The position numbers and the translations under genes were made by a program. Below, piece by piece: positions 54,060-63,175 of a stretch of DNA of 64,000 bases. Position 1 is the first letter of the stretch; each line of letters opens with the position of its first letter. The notes under the pieces are model-generated. The model was given only the letters and a program-made list of their open reading frames with translations, had not been told where the DNA came from and made no database searches. This DNA is from Paraburkholderia fungorum (GTDB lineage Bacteria; Pseudomonadota; Gammaproteobacteria; Burkholderiales; Burkholderiaceae): assembly GCF_003610895.1 (NCBI RefSeq), contig NZ_MCAS01000022.1, positions 1 to 64,000 of the forward strand, in the 5' to 3' direction.

Positions 54060-54875
54060 TTACTTGGTGCCGAAGAGGCGCTGCAGCAGCCCTGGCTTCT
54101 GGTAATCGGTAAAGCGAAGCGACTTCTGCTCGCCGAGGAAACGCGACACGACGTCTTTATAAGCTTCGGCGACATCTGTGCCGTCGAGGTGCACAGCGGG
54201 CAACCCCTGGTTCGACGCATGCAGCACCGCTTCCGATTCCGGGATCACGCCGATCAGATCGATGCGCAGGATTTCCTGGATGTCGGTGAGCGACAGCATT
54301 TCGCCTTCGCTGACACGCTTCGGGTTGTAGCGGGTGATCAGCAGGTGCTCCTTGATCGGCTCCTTGCCGTCGATCGCGCGCTTGGTCTTGGACGACAGGA
54401 TGCCGAGGATACGGTCCGAGTCACGCACCGAGGAGACTTCCGGATTCGTCACGATCAGCGCTTCGTCGGCGAAATGCATGGCGAGCAGCGCGCCCGATTC
54501 GATACCCGCCGGCGAATCGCAGACGATGTATTCGAAATCCATTGCGATCAGGTCGTTGATGACCTTCTCGACGCCTTCCATGGTCAGCGCGTCTTTGTCA
54601 CGCGTTTGCGAGGCCGGCAGGATGAACAGGTTCTCGCACTTCTTGTCCTTGATCAGCGCCTGGTTGAGGTTCGCTTCGCCCTGGATCACGTTGATCAGGT
54701 CGTACACCACACGGCGCTCGCAGCCCATGATGAGGTCGAGGTTACGCAGGCCGACGTCGAAGTCGATCACGGCGGTTTTGCTGCCACGCAGTGCGAGGGC
54801 CGATGCAAAACTCGCGCTCGTGGTCGTCTTGCCCACGCCACCCTTGCCCGAAGTCACCACAATGATTTTTGCCAT
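54060..54875 (-). CDS. minD: Septum-site determining ATPase
   Basis: 271 aa. Deviant Walker A GKGGVGKTTT with the signature Lys near the start, switch regions VIDFDVGLRNLDLIMG and VCDSPAGIESGAL, and a C-terminal amphipathic membrane-targeting helix (KPGLLQRLFG). Recruits MinC to the membrane in its ATP form. Confidence 0.97.
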   Translation of the reverse strand: MAKIIVVTSGKGGVGKTTTSASFASALALRGSKTAVIDFDVGLRNLDLIMGCERRVVYDLINVIQGEANLNQALIKDKKCENLFILPASQTRDKDALTMEGVEKVINDLIAMDFEYIVCDSPAGIESGALLAMHFADEALIVTNPEVSSVRDSDRILGILSSKTKRAIDGKEPIKEHLLITRYNPKRVSEGEMLSLTDIQEILRIDLIGVIPESEAVLHASNQGLPAVHLDGTDVAEAYKDVVSRFLGEQKSLRFTDYQKPGLLQRLFGTK

Positions 54876-54977
54876 TACCCTTACCTTGTGTTCGTCAAAT
54901 TCGTCAATTATGTGCGGCCCGATTTGCCGTGGAACGCCGCGTGCCGTGATGGTTCAGGGCAACGCGCGTCACGTCGA

Positions 54978-55826
54978 TCAGGTGAGCCGCAGCGGTTCGA
55001 TCATCAACTTTTCTTCTTCGAGCCAGATCTGCACCGGCTTGCCGAGCACGTCGGCCGGCAGCGGGTTCTCGGTCGTACGATAGATGCCCGCGATCGAGAT
55101 CAGTTCCGGTTCGAGACACGTGCAGAAAATGCGCGCGTCGTGATTGCCCTGCACACCGGCCAGCGCCCGGCCGCGCAGCGGCGCATAAATATGGATGTTG
55201 CCTTCCGCGATCACCTCCGCGCCGTAGCTCACCAGACCGAGCACGACCAGATCGCCCTTTGCGTAGATGCGCTGACCCGAGCGCAACGGTTTATCGACCA
55301 CCGTGGTTTGCGACGAGGTGGCGAGACGCACGGGCTCGGCGGCGGGCACCGGCTCGACCGCGGCGGCCGTGGCCGGCGTGCCGTTTTCGAGGGACGCACC
55401 GGCAGCGTCGGCAAACAGATCGGCCGGCGGCGTAGCGGTCGCGGCAGTGGCCACCGGCGCCGGAGCAACGGGATTGACGCTTTCTTCGTCAGCGGATCGC
55501 GCGGCGCCGCGGCGGTCGCGCGCTTCGAGCAGCGGCAGCGCGGATTCGGCCGCCCACGCCTGCTGCGTGTTGGCGACCACGCCGACCGGACGCATGCGCA
55601 CGCTGTCGAGCAGTTGCGCGATGTCGGCGAGCGGCACGCGTTCGTTCTCGGCGAGACGGCGCACGTCGATCGCGACAACGTCGTTAGCGAAAAATTCGGG
55701 GGTCGCCTCGAAGCGCCGGGTCAGTTCGGCACGCATCGCATCGAGGTCGGTTGTCTTGACCACGAACAGGAGCGTGTCGACAGAGCCGCTGCGGAGTTCG
55801 AAAAAGGGTGATTTCTTGGGCGACAT
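54978..55826 (-). CDS. minC: Septum-site determining inhibitor
   Basis: 282 aa. N-terminal FtsZ-inhibiting domain (about 1-105), a long Ala/Pro/Thr linker (about 115-180) and a C-terminal beta-helix domain for MinD binding (SGQRIYAKGDLVVLGLVSYGAEVIAEGNIHIYAPLRGRALAG). Start at MSPKKSPFFELRSGS; a TTG four codons upstream is less likely. First gene of minCDE, about 100 bp before minD. Confidence 0.95.
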   Translation of the reverse strand: MSPKKSPFFELRSGSVDTLLFVVKTTDLDAMRAELTRRFEATPEFFANDVVAIDVRRLAENERVPLADIAQLLDSVRMRPVGVVANTQQAWAAESALPLLEARDRRGAARSADEESVNPVAPAPVATAATATPPADLFADAAGASLENGTPATAAAVEPVPAAEPVRLATSSQTTVVDKPLRSGQRIYAKGDLVVLGLVSYGAEVIAEGNIHIYAPLRGRALAGVQGNHDARIFCTCLEPELISIAGIYRTTENPLPADVLGKPVQIWLEEEKLMIEPLRLT

Positions 55827-55977
55827 AGCGTTCGGCAAAAAATTTTGCGTATTTTACAGGCGTACAGGCGGGGAGCGAGTTTTTTTGCCGGGAGAACGCG
55901 CCCGCACGGCCTGAATACCCATGACGTAGGCACGTTGTGGCTGTTCAAGCCGCGCCTGGGCCGCTTGATAGTCCATA

Positions 55978-56040
55978 AACCCGGCCATAAATCAGGCCAC
56001 AAGCCCGTCAATAAACCGGGCCATGACCCAGGCCATGAAC
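55978..56040. repeat. Degenerate 12-13-bp repeat between minC and the GNAT gene
   Basis: GGCCAT/GGCCAC/GGGCCAT units recur about every 12-13 bases on the plus strand. Not coding in a convincing frame. Confidence 0.5.
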
Positions 56041-56094
56041 GCTGTAGCGACGCGGATGGGATGTGAGCGGCAGGCTGACGCGCCGCTCGCGGGA

Positions 56095-56628
56095 TCACTG
56101 TTGAAACACCTGAGACGTGCTCGGCACGTGACGCACCAGCAGGCTTTCGGCCTGCTCGGGCGCACGCGCGATGCGCCGATGCTCGCCGGTCGGACCAAAG
56201 CCGAGCGCCTCGTAAAAGCGCATTGCATTGCGGTTGGCGTCGGCAACCCACGCGTAGATTTCCATCGCGCCTTCGCCGGCGAGCCATGCGCTGGCGGTGT
56301 CGACCAGCAGCTCGCCGCCTCGCAGATGACGCACGGCCGGCGCCACCCACAACTCGCCGACGAACGCGCGGTGCGCTGCCGTATCGTCGAAATGCGCTTC
56401 GATCAGTCCTGCCGGATGGCCTTCGGTATAGAGGATGAAACTGGTGGCGATAAACGAAACAGCGTGTTCGACAGCGGTGGCGTCGAACGTGGCGGCATCT
56501 GCCGACAACGCGTCCTCGAGCGTTTCGCCGAAGGCATAGGGTGCCTCTCGCAGCGACGCAGTACGGAGTTCGCGGAAAACGGCGCCCTGATCAGCGGCGA
56601 TACGGCGAACGGTCAATGACGGACTCAT
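56095..56628 (-). CDS. GNAT-family N-acetyltransferase
   Basis: 177 aa. Acetyl-CoA loop appears as VAPAVRHLRGGELLVDTASAWL (R/Q-x-x-G-x-G/A variant), with GELWV on the preceding strand and NRNAMRFYEALGFGPTGEHRRI at the C-terminus, the usual GNAT strand-helix end. Substrate unknown; overall similar to small-molecule or peptide acetyltransferases. Transcribed alone between map and min genes. Confidence 0.88.
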   Translation of the reverse strand: MSPSLTVRRIAADQGAVFRELRTASLREAPYAFGETLEDALSADAATFDATAVEHAVSFIATSFILYTEGHPAGLIEAHFDDTAAHRAFVGELWVAPAVRHLRGGELLVDTASAWLAGEGAMEIYAWVADANRNAMRFYEALGFGPTGEHRRIARAPEQAESLLVRHVPSTSQVFQQ

Positions 56629-56813
56629 GCAGACGAAAACCCCTTGAAACCCTAAGACATAGCTTTAACCGAACCGGCGCGCGAGTCAAATGCTTATTTA
56701 CTGGATCGGGCCGCGGCGCCGGTCCCTGGTGCAGACAGCGTGCCTCAATTGCGCAGCAATCCGCGCACCCACCGCCCTGCTAGCCGGTTCGCGAGGCGCG
56801 CTGACCATCGCAT

Positions 56814-57599
56814 TCAGGGCGCATCGTAATCGCCGGTGCCGTCCGGCCAGGGCGTCAACAGTTCGTAGCCCTCTTCGGTCACGGCAATCATGTGCTCCCA
56901 TTGCGCCGACAGCGAGCGGTCTTTGGTCACGACCGTCCAGCCGTCACGCTGCACCGTGGTGCCGGCACGGCCCGCGTTGATCATGGGTTCGATCGTGAAG
57001 ACCATACCCGGCTTCAGACGCACGCCCTGCCCCGGCTGACCGTAGTGCAGCACCTGCGGATCTTCGTGATAAACCTTGCCGATGCCGTGGCCGCAGTAGT
57101 CGCGCACGATCGAGAAGCCGTCGCGCTGCGCGACCTTCTGGATCGCGTAGCCAACGTCGCCTAGCGTGGCGCCCGGCTTCACCTCGCGGATACCGGCGAG
57201 CATCGCTTCATAGGTCGTGTCGATCAGCTGGCGCGCCACCGTGCTCGGGTGGCCGACGCAATACATGCGGCTGGTGTCACCGAAATAGCCGTCTTTGATA
57301 ATCGCGACGTCGATATTGATGATGTCGCCATCTTCCAGGATTTCGCTACGGCTGGGAATGCCGTGGCACACCACCTGGTTGACGGACGTGCAGACGGTCT
57401 TCGGAAATCCCAGATAACCAACATTTGCCGGAATCGACTTTTGCGTCTTGACAATGTAGTCGTTGCACAGTGCGTCGAGCTCGTCGGTCGAGACGCCGGC
57501 CTTGACGTGCTCGCCGATCATCGCCAATACGTCGGCCGCGAGGCGGCCGGAGATGCGCAGCTTGGCGATGTCGTCGGGAGTCTTGTAGGTAATGGCCAT
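56814..57599 (-). CDS. map: Methionine aminopeptidase, type I
   Basis: 261 aa. Removes N-terminal Met from nascent proteins. Metal ligands are all present: Asp in NIDVAIIKDG and FGDTSRM, His in GHGIGKVYHEDP, Glu in FTIEPMIN and Glu in TVVTKDRSLSAQWEH. Start at MAITYKTPDDIAKL. In many proteobacteria map sits by rpsB; here it is isolated, and Burkholderia often has more than one copy, so it may be the accessory one. Confidence 0.95.
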   Translation of the reverse strand: MAITYKTPDDIAKLRISGRLAADVLAMIGEHVKAGVSTDELDALCNDYIVKTQKSIPANVGYLGFPKTVCTSVNQVVCHGIPSRSEILEDGDIINIDVAIIKDGYFGDTSRMYCVGHPSTVARQLIDTTYEAMLAGIREVKPGATLGDVGYAIQKVAQRDGFSIVRDYCGHGIGKVYHEDPQVLHYGQPGQGVRLKPGMVFTIEPMINAGRAGTTVQRDGWTVVTKDRSLSAQWEHMIAVTEEGYELLTPWPDGTGDYDAP

Positions 57600-58001
57600 G
57601 AATTCGGTCGAGGTGGGTCGATGATGACGATCGCCCAATTGTACAGAGGATCGCCAGACGGCCTCGGCAAACCGGGCCGGCCCTGGATCGCGGGCGGCTT
57701 TCCGCACGGCGCAAAGCGGTTCTCAGGGGCCATTCAGGGATCGGCTACGCCGAACCAGCCCGGCTCATGCTGCAAGCGCACACGGAAATCTTTTGTGATG
57801 TTTGCATCTGGCAGTCCATTCGCTCCGTAAAGGCGGTTGAGGACTCGGTTTCTTCCCCTGCATCGTTTGGTTCTTCGCGGAAGAACGGGGCCTCTTTTTG
57901 CTTGCGCGATTTGCGTTGGTGCATTGCCTGTGTAACTGCTTTCCGTGCGTGTGCGTCGCGAGTCCGTGGCATTGGCAGCGAACCATCTGAGGAGCATAGC
58001 C

Positions 58002-58979
58002 ATGTCGGAGTCCAGCAATAAATCAGCAGAACTTATCGATGTATTTGACCGCCGGGTGGAACGGCGCCTGCAACGCAGACAATTTTTCCGCAACGCCGGC
58101 GGACTGGGACTGGGTTTGGTCGGCGGCACACTGATCAGTGCGTGCGGCGGTGGTTCCGGGTCGATCGCGTCGGCCCAGAGCGCGCCGACCGACCCGGAAA
58201 TATTGAACTTCGCATTGAATCTGGAGTACCTCGAATCGCAGTTCTATACGTATGCGACGACAGGTTCGGGGCTGGCCGCGAGCATGACTGCCGGCGTCGG
58301 CACGATGGGCACCGTCATCCCAGGGCAGCAAGTGCCGTTCCAGGACCCCGTGGTGCAGGCCTACGCGAATGAGATCGCCAACGACGAACGCGAGCACGTC
58401 AACTTCCTGCGCAGCGCGCTCGGCAGCGCAGCGGTGGCGATGCCTTCGATCGACATCGGCGGCACCAATCCGAACGGCGCATTCTCCAACGCGGCGCGCG
58501 CTGCAGGGCTGGTCGGCGCGGGCGTCGCGTTCAACCCGTATGCGAGCGACAACAACTTCCTGCTCGGCGCGTTCATCTTCGAAGACGTCGGCGTGACGGC
58601 CTATAAAGGCGCCTCGCCGCTCATCAGCAACAAGACGTTCCTCGAAGCGGCAGCCGGGATTCTCGCGGCCGAGGCGTATCACGCGGGGCTCGTGCGTACG
58701 GTGCTGTTTGCGAAAGGCGTCGACACCGCGAGCATCTACACGGCCGCCAACGCGATCTCCGCCGCGCGCGACAGCCTCGACAACAACGGCCACGACGATC
58801 AGGGCATCACCGGGGCGACGGCCGGTTCCTCGAACATCGTGCCGCTCGACAGTAACGGGCTCGCTTTCAGCCGCGGCTATGGGAACGTCCTCAACATCGT
58901 CTATCTGACGAGTTCGGTGGCGACCAAGGGCGGCTTCTTCCCGAACGGCGTGAACGGTGTGCTCAATATGAGCGCCTGA
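58002..58979 (+). CDS. Tat-exported ferritin-like protein
   Basis: 325 aa. A twin-arginine-type N-terminus (RRQFFRNAGGLGLGLVGG at about 27-44) runs into a lipobox-like ISAC, so it may be an exported lipoprotein. The body has ferritin-like helices with Glu/His pairs: LNLEYLESQFYTYA, ANDEREHVNFLRSAL and AEAYHAGLVRTVLF, the usual di-iron E..ExxH pattern of the desiccation-related/DUF4439-like group. GAGGAG precedes the ATG. Followed after 122 bp by an Nramp transporter in the same direction, suggesting a metal-handling unit. Confidence 0.85.
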   Translation: MSESSNKSAELIDVFDRRVERRLQRRQFFRNAGGLGLGLVGGTLISACGGGSGSIASAQSAPTDPEILNFALNLEYLESQFYTYATTGSGLAASMTAGVGTMGTVIPGQQVPFQDPVVQAYANEIANDEREHVNFLRSALGSAAVAMPSIDIGGTNPNGAFSNAARAAGLVGAGVAFNPYASDNNFLLGAFIFEDVGVTAYKGASPLISNKTFLEAAAGILAAEAYHAGLVRTVLFAKGVDTASIYTAANAISAARDSLDNNGHDDQGITGATAGSSNIVPLDSNGLAFSRGYGNVLNIVYLTSSVATKGGFFPNGVNGVLNMSA

Positions 58980-59101
58980 AGCACGCACGCCGCAGTGCCC
59001 GCTGCACCGGCAACGGGGTCGCCGCGATGACGATCGCGCTCACCCGTTGGCGGGCCTTCACCTGCATTGCCTTGAACGCTTGATGCCGTACAGGAGCAGT
59101 C

Positions 59102-60406
59102 ATGAACGAAGCGATGAGCCAGGCCGCCTTACCCCAGACCCTCACCGAGCAGACCTGTTTCGACATTCGCGAGACGCTGGCCGGACGCCGCCGCGGCCTG
59201 CGGGCGATGCTGCCATTCGCCGGACCGGCGGTGGTCGCTTCGATCGCCTATATGGACCCCGGCAACTTCGCCACCAACATTCAGGCGGGCGCCGGCTACG
59301 GCTATACGCTGCTGTGGGTAGTGGCGGTAGCGAACATCGTGGCAATGTTGTTTCAATCGCTATCGGCCAAGCTGGGGCTCGTGACCGGCAGCAATCTCGC
59401 CGAGTTGTGCCGCTCGGCGCTGCCGCGCCGTTGTGTGCTCGCCATGTGGGGCATCAGCGAAATCGCGGCGATGGCGACGGATCTGGCGGAATTCGTCGGC
59501 GGCGCCATCGGCGTTTCGTTGCTCACGCATCTGCCGATGATGCCGAGCATGCTGATTACGGCGGCCATTACCTATGGTCTGCTGCAGTTCGAGAAGCGCG
59601 GTTTCCGCCCGCTCGAACTGGCGATCGCGGCGCTGGTCGGCGTGATTGGCCTGTCGTATCTGGCGGAGTTGCTGATTGCACCGGTACATTGGGCGTCGGT
59701 TGTCAAGCACACGTTCACACCCGGCATACCCGACAGCAATGCGTTGACGATTTCGGTCGGCATTATCGGCGCAACCGTGATGCCGCATGTGATATTCCTG
59801 CATTCAGGACTCACACAGAATCGCGTGAAGCCGCGCAACGAAAGCGAGTGCACCAGGCTGCTGCGTTTTTCGAACATCGAAGTGGTGGCCGCGCTCGGCG
59901 TCGCGGGGCTCATCAACATGGCGATGGTAATCATGGCGTCGAGTGCGTTTCATGCCGGCCACGCCGAGATCGCCAGCATCGAAACCGCATGGCGCACGCT
60001 CACGCCGCTGCTGGGCGGCGCGGCGGCGGGTCTCTTTCTTGCGGCGTTGATCGCCTCCGGCATATCGAGTTCGGTCGTCGGCACGATGGCGGGGCAGATG
60101 ATCATGCAGGGCTTCGTCGGCTTTCACATTCCCGTGTGGGCGCGGCGGCTGATTACGATGGTGCCGGCCTTCGTGGTGGTAGCTTGCGGCGTGGACGCGA
60201 CGCGCGCGCTGGTGTTGAGCCAGGTGGTGCTGAGCGTGGCGCTGCCGGTGCCGATGATCGCGCTGGTGTGGTTCACGTCGCGGGGAGAGTTGATGGGCCG
60301 CTACCGGAACCGCCGTTCGACCACGATCGCGGCGGTGGCCGGCACGATCGCCGTGCTGGCGCTCAATTTCGTTCTGCTGCTGCAAATCGCCGGCATTTCG
60401 TCGTAG
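59102..60406 (+). CDS. mntH: Nramp-family divalent metal transporter
   Basis: 434 aa, 11 spans. First-helix motif MDPGNFATN (Asp and Asn are metal ligands) and sixth-helix motif MPHVIFLHS (the usual A/G-x-x-M-P-H) are intact; MATDLAEFVGGAIG and GQMIMQGF are also conserved. It should import Mn2+ or Fe2+ with protons. It lies downstream of a ferritin-like gene. No Fur or MntR box is evident in the short gap. Confidence 0.93.
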   Translation: MNEAMSQAALPQTLTEQTCFDIRETLAGRRRGLRAMLPFAGPAVVASIAYMDPGNFATNIQAGAGYGYTLLWVVAVANIVAMLFQSLSAKLGLVTGSNLAELCRSALPRRCVLAMWGISEIAAMATDLAEFVGGAIGVSLLTHLPMMPSMLITAAITYGLLQFEKRGFRPLELAIAALVGVIGLSYLAELLIAPVHWASVVKHTFTPGIPDSNALTISVGIIGATVMPHVIFLHSGLTQNRVKPRNESECTRLLRFSNIEVVAALGVAGLINMAMVIMASSAFHAGHAEIASIETAWRTLTPLLGGAAAGLFLAALIASGISSSVVGTMAGQMIMQGFVGFHIPVWARRLITMVPAFVVVACGVDATRALVLSQVVLSVALPVPMIALVWFTSRGELMGRYRNRRSTTIAAVAGTIAVLALNFVLLLQIAGISS

Positions 60407-60544
60407 CCGCCGCTTCATGCGGATGCCTTGCCTGTTTTGATCGCGCCGCATGAACGCGTTCCCGCGTCTGCATCCGGTTGTGGGCTTATCGCGTACATTG
60501 TTCGAACGCTTATTGTTGAACAATTTCCGACGGATCCGCCCCTC

Positions 60545-61567
60545 ATGCCTCGACGCCTGCTTACCCTGACCGCCGCCCTGGCGCTCGCTGCGCTGGGCGG
60601 TTGCAGCCCCGCCGGCGTGCTCAACGCCGCCGTATCGCACAAGAACTTCCGGGCCGAAAATGGTCTGGCTTACGGCAGCGCGCCGCGCCAGAAGCTCGAT
60701 GTCTACATGCCCGGCGCCGCCAGTGCGCCACCCACGGGTTCGCACGGCAGACCCGTGGTCGTGTTCTTCTACGGCGGCAGCTGGCAGAGCGGTTCGCGTG
60801 ACAGCTATCTGTTTGTCGGCGCGGCGCTGGCCTCGCGTGGCTTTGTCGCTGTGGTACCCGACTACCGGACGTGGCCGGAAATCACCTTCCCCGGCTTTAT
60901 CGACGACGCCGCCGCGGCCGTGCGCTGGGCCCGCGATCACGCCGCCGAATTCGGCGGCGACCCGTCACGGATCTTCCTGATGGGGCATTCGGCCGGCGCG
61001 CATATCGTGATGCTGCTGGCCACCGATAATCGCTATCTCGCGGCGCAGCAGATGAGCAAACACGATCTGAGCGGCGTGATCGGCCTCGCCGGTCCGTATG
61101 ATTTTCTGCCGCTGAAGGACGCAACGCTCGAAGAAATTTTCCCGCCCGAATTGCGCGCAGCGAGCCAGCCGATCAACTTCGTGAACGGTGACGAACCGCC
61201 TGCCTTCCTTGCAGCGGGCGAGCGCGATACGACAGTCGATCCGGGCAACACCGACCGGCTCGCGGCAAAGCTGCGCGCCGCCGGCGATACCGTTGAAGTG
61301 AAGCACTACCCGCGGATTGGACACGCGCTGCTGGTCGGCGCCATTGCGGGTCCGCTGCGCGGTTTTGCGCCCGTGCTCGACGATGCGAGCGCGTTTATCG
61401 ACGCGCAAGTGAGTCACGCGGCGCAGCGCGACGCGCCCTACGGCGCGGTTCCGAGCAACTGCTTGCGTAAAGCCGGAGCACGCGTCGACGGATCGAGCCA
61501 GATGCCGAAGAACGCGCGCGCGAACGCGGGGTCGTCGAACTCGCCGGTCATCCGGTCGCCGGCATAA
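60545..61567 (+). CDS. Alpha/beta hydrolase lipoprotein (BD-FAE-like)
   Basis: 340 aa. Lipoprotein signal (ALALAALGGC). Nucleophile elbow GHSAG in RIFLMGHSAGAHI, Asp in AGERDTTVDPGNT, His in YPRIGHALLV. The oxyanion motif reads FFYGGSWQSGS where HGG is usual, so Tyr replaces His. The last ~45 residues (from about GAVPSNCLRKAG) have no similarity I can see and overlap by 130 bp the end of the gene on the other strand; the true stop may have been lost. The start at MPRRLL gives a proper signal sequence. Confidence 0.82.
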   Translation: MPRRLLTLTAALALAALGGCSPAGVLNAAVSHKNFRAENGLAYGSAPRQKLDVYMPGAASAPPTGSHGRPVVVFFYGGSWQSGSRDSYLFVGAALASRGFVAVVPDYRTWPEITFPGFIDDAAAAVRWARDHAAEFGGDPSRIFLMGHSAGAHIVMLLATDNRYLAAQQMSKHDLSGVIGLAGPYDFLPLKDATLEEIFPPELRAASQPINFVNGDEPPAFLAAGERDTTVDPGNTDRLAAKLRAAGDTVEVKHYPRIGHALLVGAIAGPLRGFAPVLDDASAFIDAQVSHAAQRDAPYGAVPSNCLRKAGARVDGSSQMPKNARANAGSSNSPVIRSPA

Positions 61568-61950
61568 AAACGCACGCCCTTGTCCGGCAAATAGACCGCG
61601 CTGAGCTGATCGCCGGGACTGACATCCACGAACGCCTGCATCATGTCCGCGCGCCAGCGCGCCAACGTGTCGGCCGGAATCGGTGCGCTCGCGAGACGCT
61701 TGATCTCGTTCATGCCCGTATCGACGAACCGTTCGCGCTTGATGCCGCGCACATAGACGATATGCAGCGCGAAGCGTTCTTCATAGTCGATAGGTACGCG
61801 CTCGCTCCACATCTGCGCACGGTAGAGCCTGAAGCCGAACACGCTGAAATCGCCCTCGCCCACGAGCTTCGCGGACTGCACGTCGCCGAGCCAGTCAGCG
61901 CTGGCCGCAGTCGCCCACACCATTAGCACGAGAGCCGCGAGTGCGCGCAT
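61438..61950 (-). CDS. Chalcone-isomerase-like protein
   Basis: 170 aa. Signal peptide (MRALAALVLMVWATAASA), then the chalcone isomerase-like fold phrases KLVGEGDFSVFGFRLYRAQMW, FALHIVYVRGIKRERFVDTGMNEIKRL and FARAFFGIWLDPSTRAPALRKQLLG. In bacteria these are probably fatty-acid-binding or lipid-related proteins rather than flavonoid enzymes. It starts 1 bp after the CFA-synthase-like stop and completes an operon with it and DUF1365. Confidence 0.85.
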   Translation of the reverse strand: MRALAALVLMVWATAASADWLGDVQSAKLVGEGDFSVFGFRLYRAQMWSERVPIDYEERFALHIVYVRGIKRERFVDTGMNEIKRLASAPIPADTLARWRADMMQAFVDVSPGDQLSAVYLPDKGVRFYAGDRMTGEFDDPAFARAFFGIWLDPSTRAPALRKQLLGTAP

Positions 61951-61951
61951 G

Positions 61952-63163
61952 TCAGTCCGCCGACGTGAGCACGAATTGCATCACGTCCGTGCGCCCTTCG
62001 TCGAAGCCGGCTTCACAGTAGGCCAGATAGAGTCGCCAGGTGCGCACAAAAATCTCGTCGAAGCCCTGTTTCTGGATCGCACCGAGTTGCGCTTCGAACG
62101 CACTGCGCCAACGGCGCAACGTCTCGGCATAGTCGGGCCCGAAAGCCAACGACGGGTACGCCGCGAGCTTGCCGCGCCGGGCTGCTTCAATAAAGCGCCG
62201 CGGACTCGGCAACATGCCGCCCGGGAAAATGAATTCGCGGATGAAGTCACTCGTCGCGCGATACGCGGCAAAGTGCGAGTCGTCGATCGTGATGGTTTGC
62301 ACAAGCGCGCGTGCATCCGGCAGCAGACGTTCGCGCAAGATGCGAAAGTACGTCGGCCAGAATTTTTCCCCGACAGCTTCGAACATTTCGATCGACACGA
62401 TGCCGTCGTACTGCCCGGTCAGCGTACGATAGTCCCGCAATTCGAGCTGCACGCGATCGCTCAATCCTGCTTCGCTTACCTGCTTCCGGGCGAATTCGAG
62501 CTGCGCCGCGGAAATCGTCACGCCATGCACGTGAATGCCCTGGCGCGCCGCATGCATCGCAAAGCCACCCCATCCGCAGCCGATTTCCAGAATGCGCATG
62601 CCTTCGCGCAAACCGAGCGTATCGATGATGCGCTGGTACTTCGCATGCTGTGCGTCTTCCAGCGATTGATGGAAGTTGCCGTGGAATACCGCGCTGGAAT
62701 ACGTGAAGGTCGGGTCCAGCCATTGCGCGTAAAACGCGTTGCCGATGTCGTAGTGCGCGTGAATATTGCGCCGGCTGCCCGAGCGCGTATTGGGCCTCAG
62801 CTTGTGACGCAGTCCGTACCAGAGTTGCGCAAGCCAGCCGCCATAAACCGTGCGTTGCAACGCGCGTTCGTTGCGAATGGCCACGCGCAGCAAAGCGGCC
62901 AGATCGGGCGTATCGACCCAGAAGGCGCGCCATGCATCGGCAAAGCCAATATCGCCCTTGCGCAGAATCGCGCCGCACGCACGCCAGTCGCGCAATTCCA
63001 GACGCGCGCCTGGCGCCGCGTGCGAATCGCCGAACACGCGCTGCTGACCGTCGGGCGTGATCAGCACCAGATGCCCGACCTGAATCCGTTCGAGCAGAGA
63101 CAGAAACAAACGGCCTGACGCGGGGACGGTTCGAGGCCCGCTTAGGGTTCTTGAAAGCGCCAT
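61952..63163 (-). CDS. cfa: Cyclopropane-fatty-acyl-phospholipid synthase family methyltransferase
   Basis: 403 aa. HYDIGNAFYAQWLDPTFTYSSAVF and the SAM site LEIGCGWGGFAMHAA, then SIEMFEAVGEKFWPTYF are diagnostic of CFA synthases. It should methylate unsaturated phospholipid acyl chains. In a conserved cluster with DUF1365 and the chalcone-isomerase-like protein, which in other proteobacteria is tied to oxidative-stress-induced fatty-acid modification. It may thus not be the main CFA enzyme; related methyltransferases make furan fatty acids. 12 bp after the DUF1365 stop. Confidence 0.88.
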   Translation of the reverse strand: MALSRTLSGPRTVPASGRLFLSLLERIQVGHLVLITPDGQQRVFGDSHAAPGARLELRDWRACGAILRKGDIGFADAWRAFWVDTPDLAALLRVAIRNERALQRTVYGGWLAQLWYGLRHKLRPNTRSGSRRNIHAHYDIGNAFYAQWLDPTFTYSSAVFHGNFHQSLEDAQHAKYQRIIDTLGLREGMRILEIGCGWGGFAMHAARQGIHVHGVTISAAQLEFARKQVSEAGLSDRVQLELRDYRTLTGQYDGIVSIEMFEAVGEKFWPTYFRILRERLLPDARALVQTITIDDSHFAAYRATSDFIREFIFPGGMLPSPRRFIEAARRGKLAAYPSLAFGPDYAETLRRWRSAFEAQLGAIQKQGFDEIFVRTWRLYLAYCEAGFDEGRTDVMQFVLTSAD

Positions 63164-63175
63164 GGCTGGATCTCC

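Noticed and set aside
57841..57870. EcfG-like promoter (GGACT ... CGTTT) before the ferritin-like gene
   Set aside because: Spacing and bases do not match GGAAC-N16-17-CGTT well enough to support a call.
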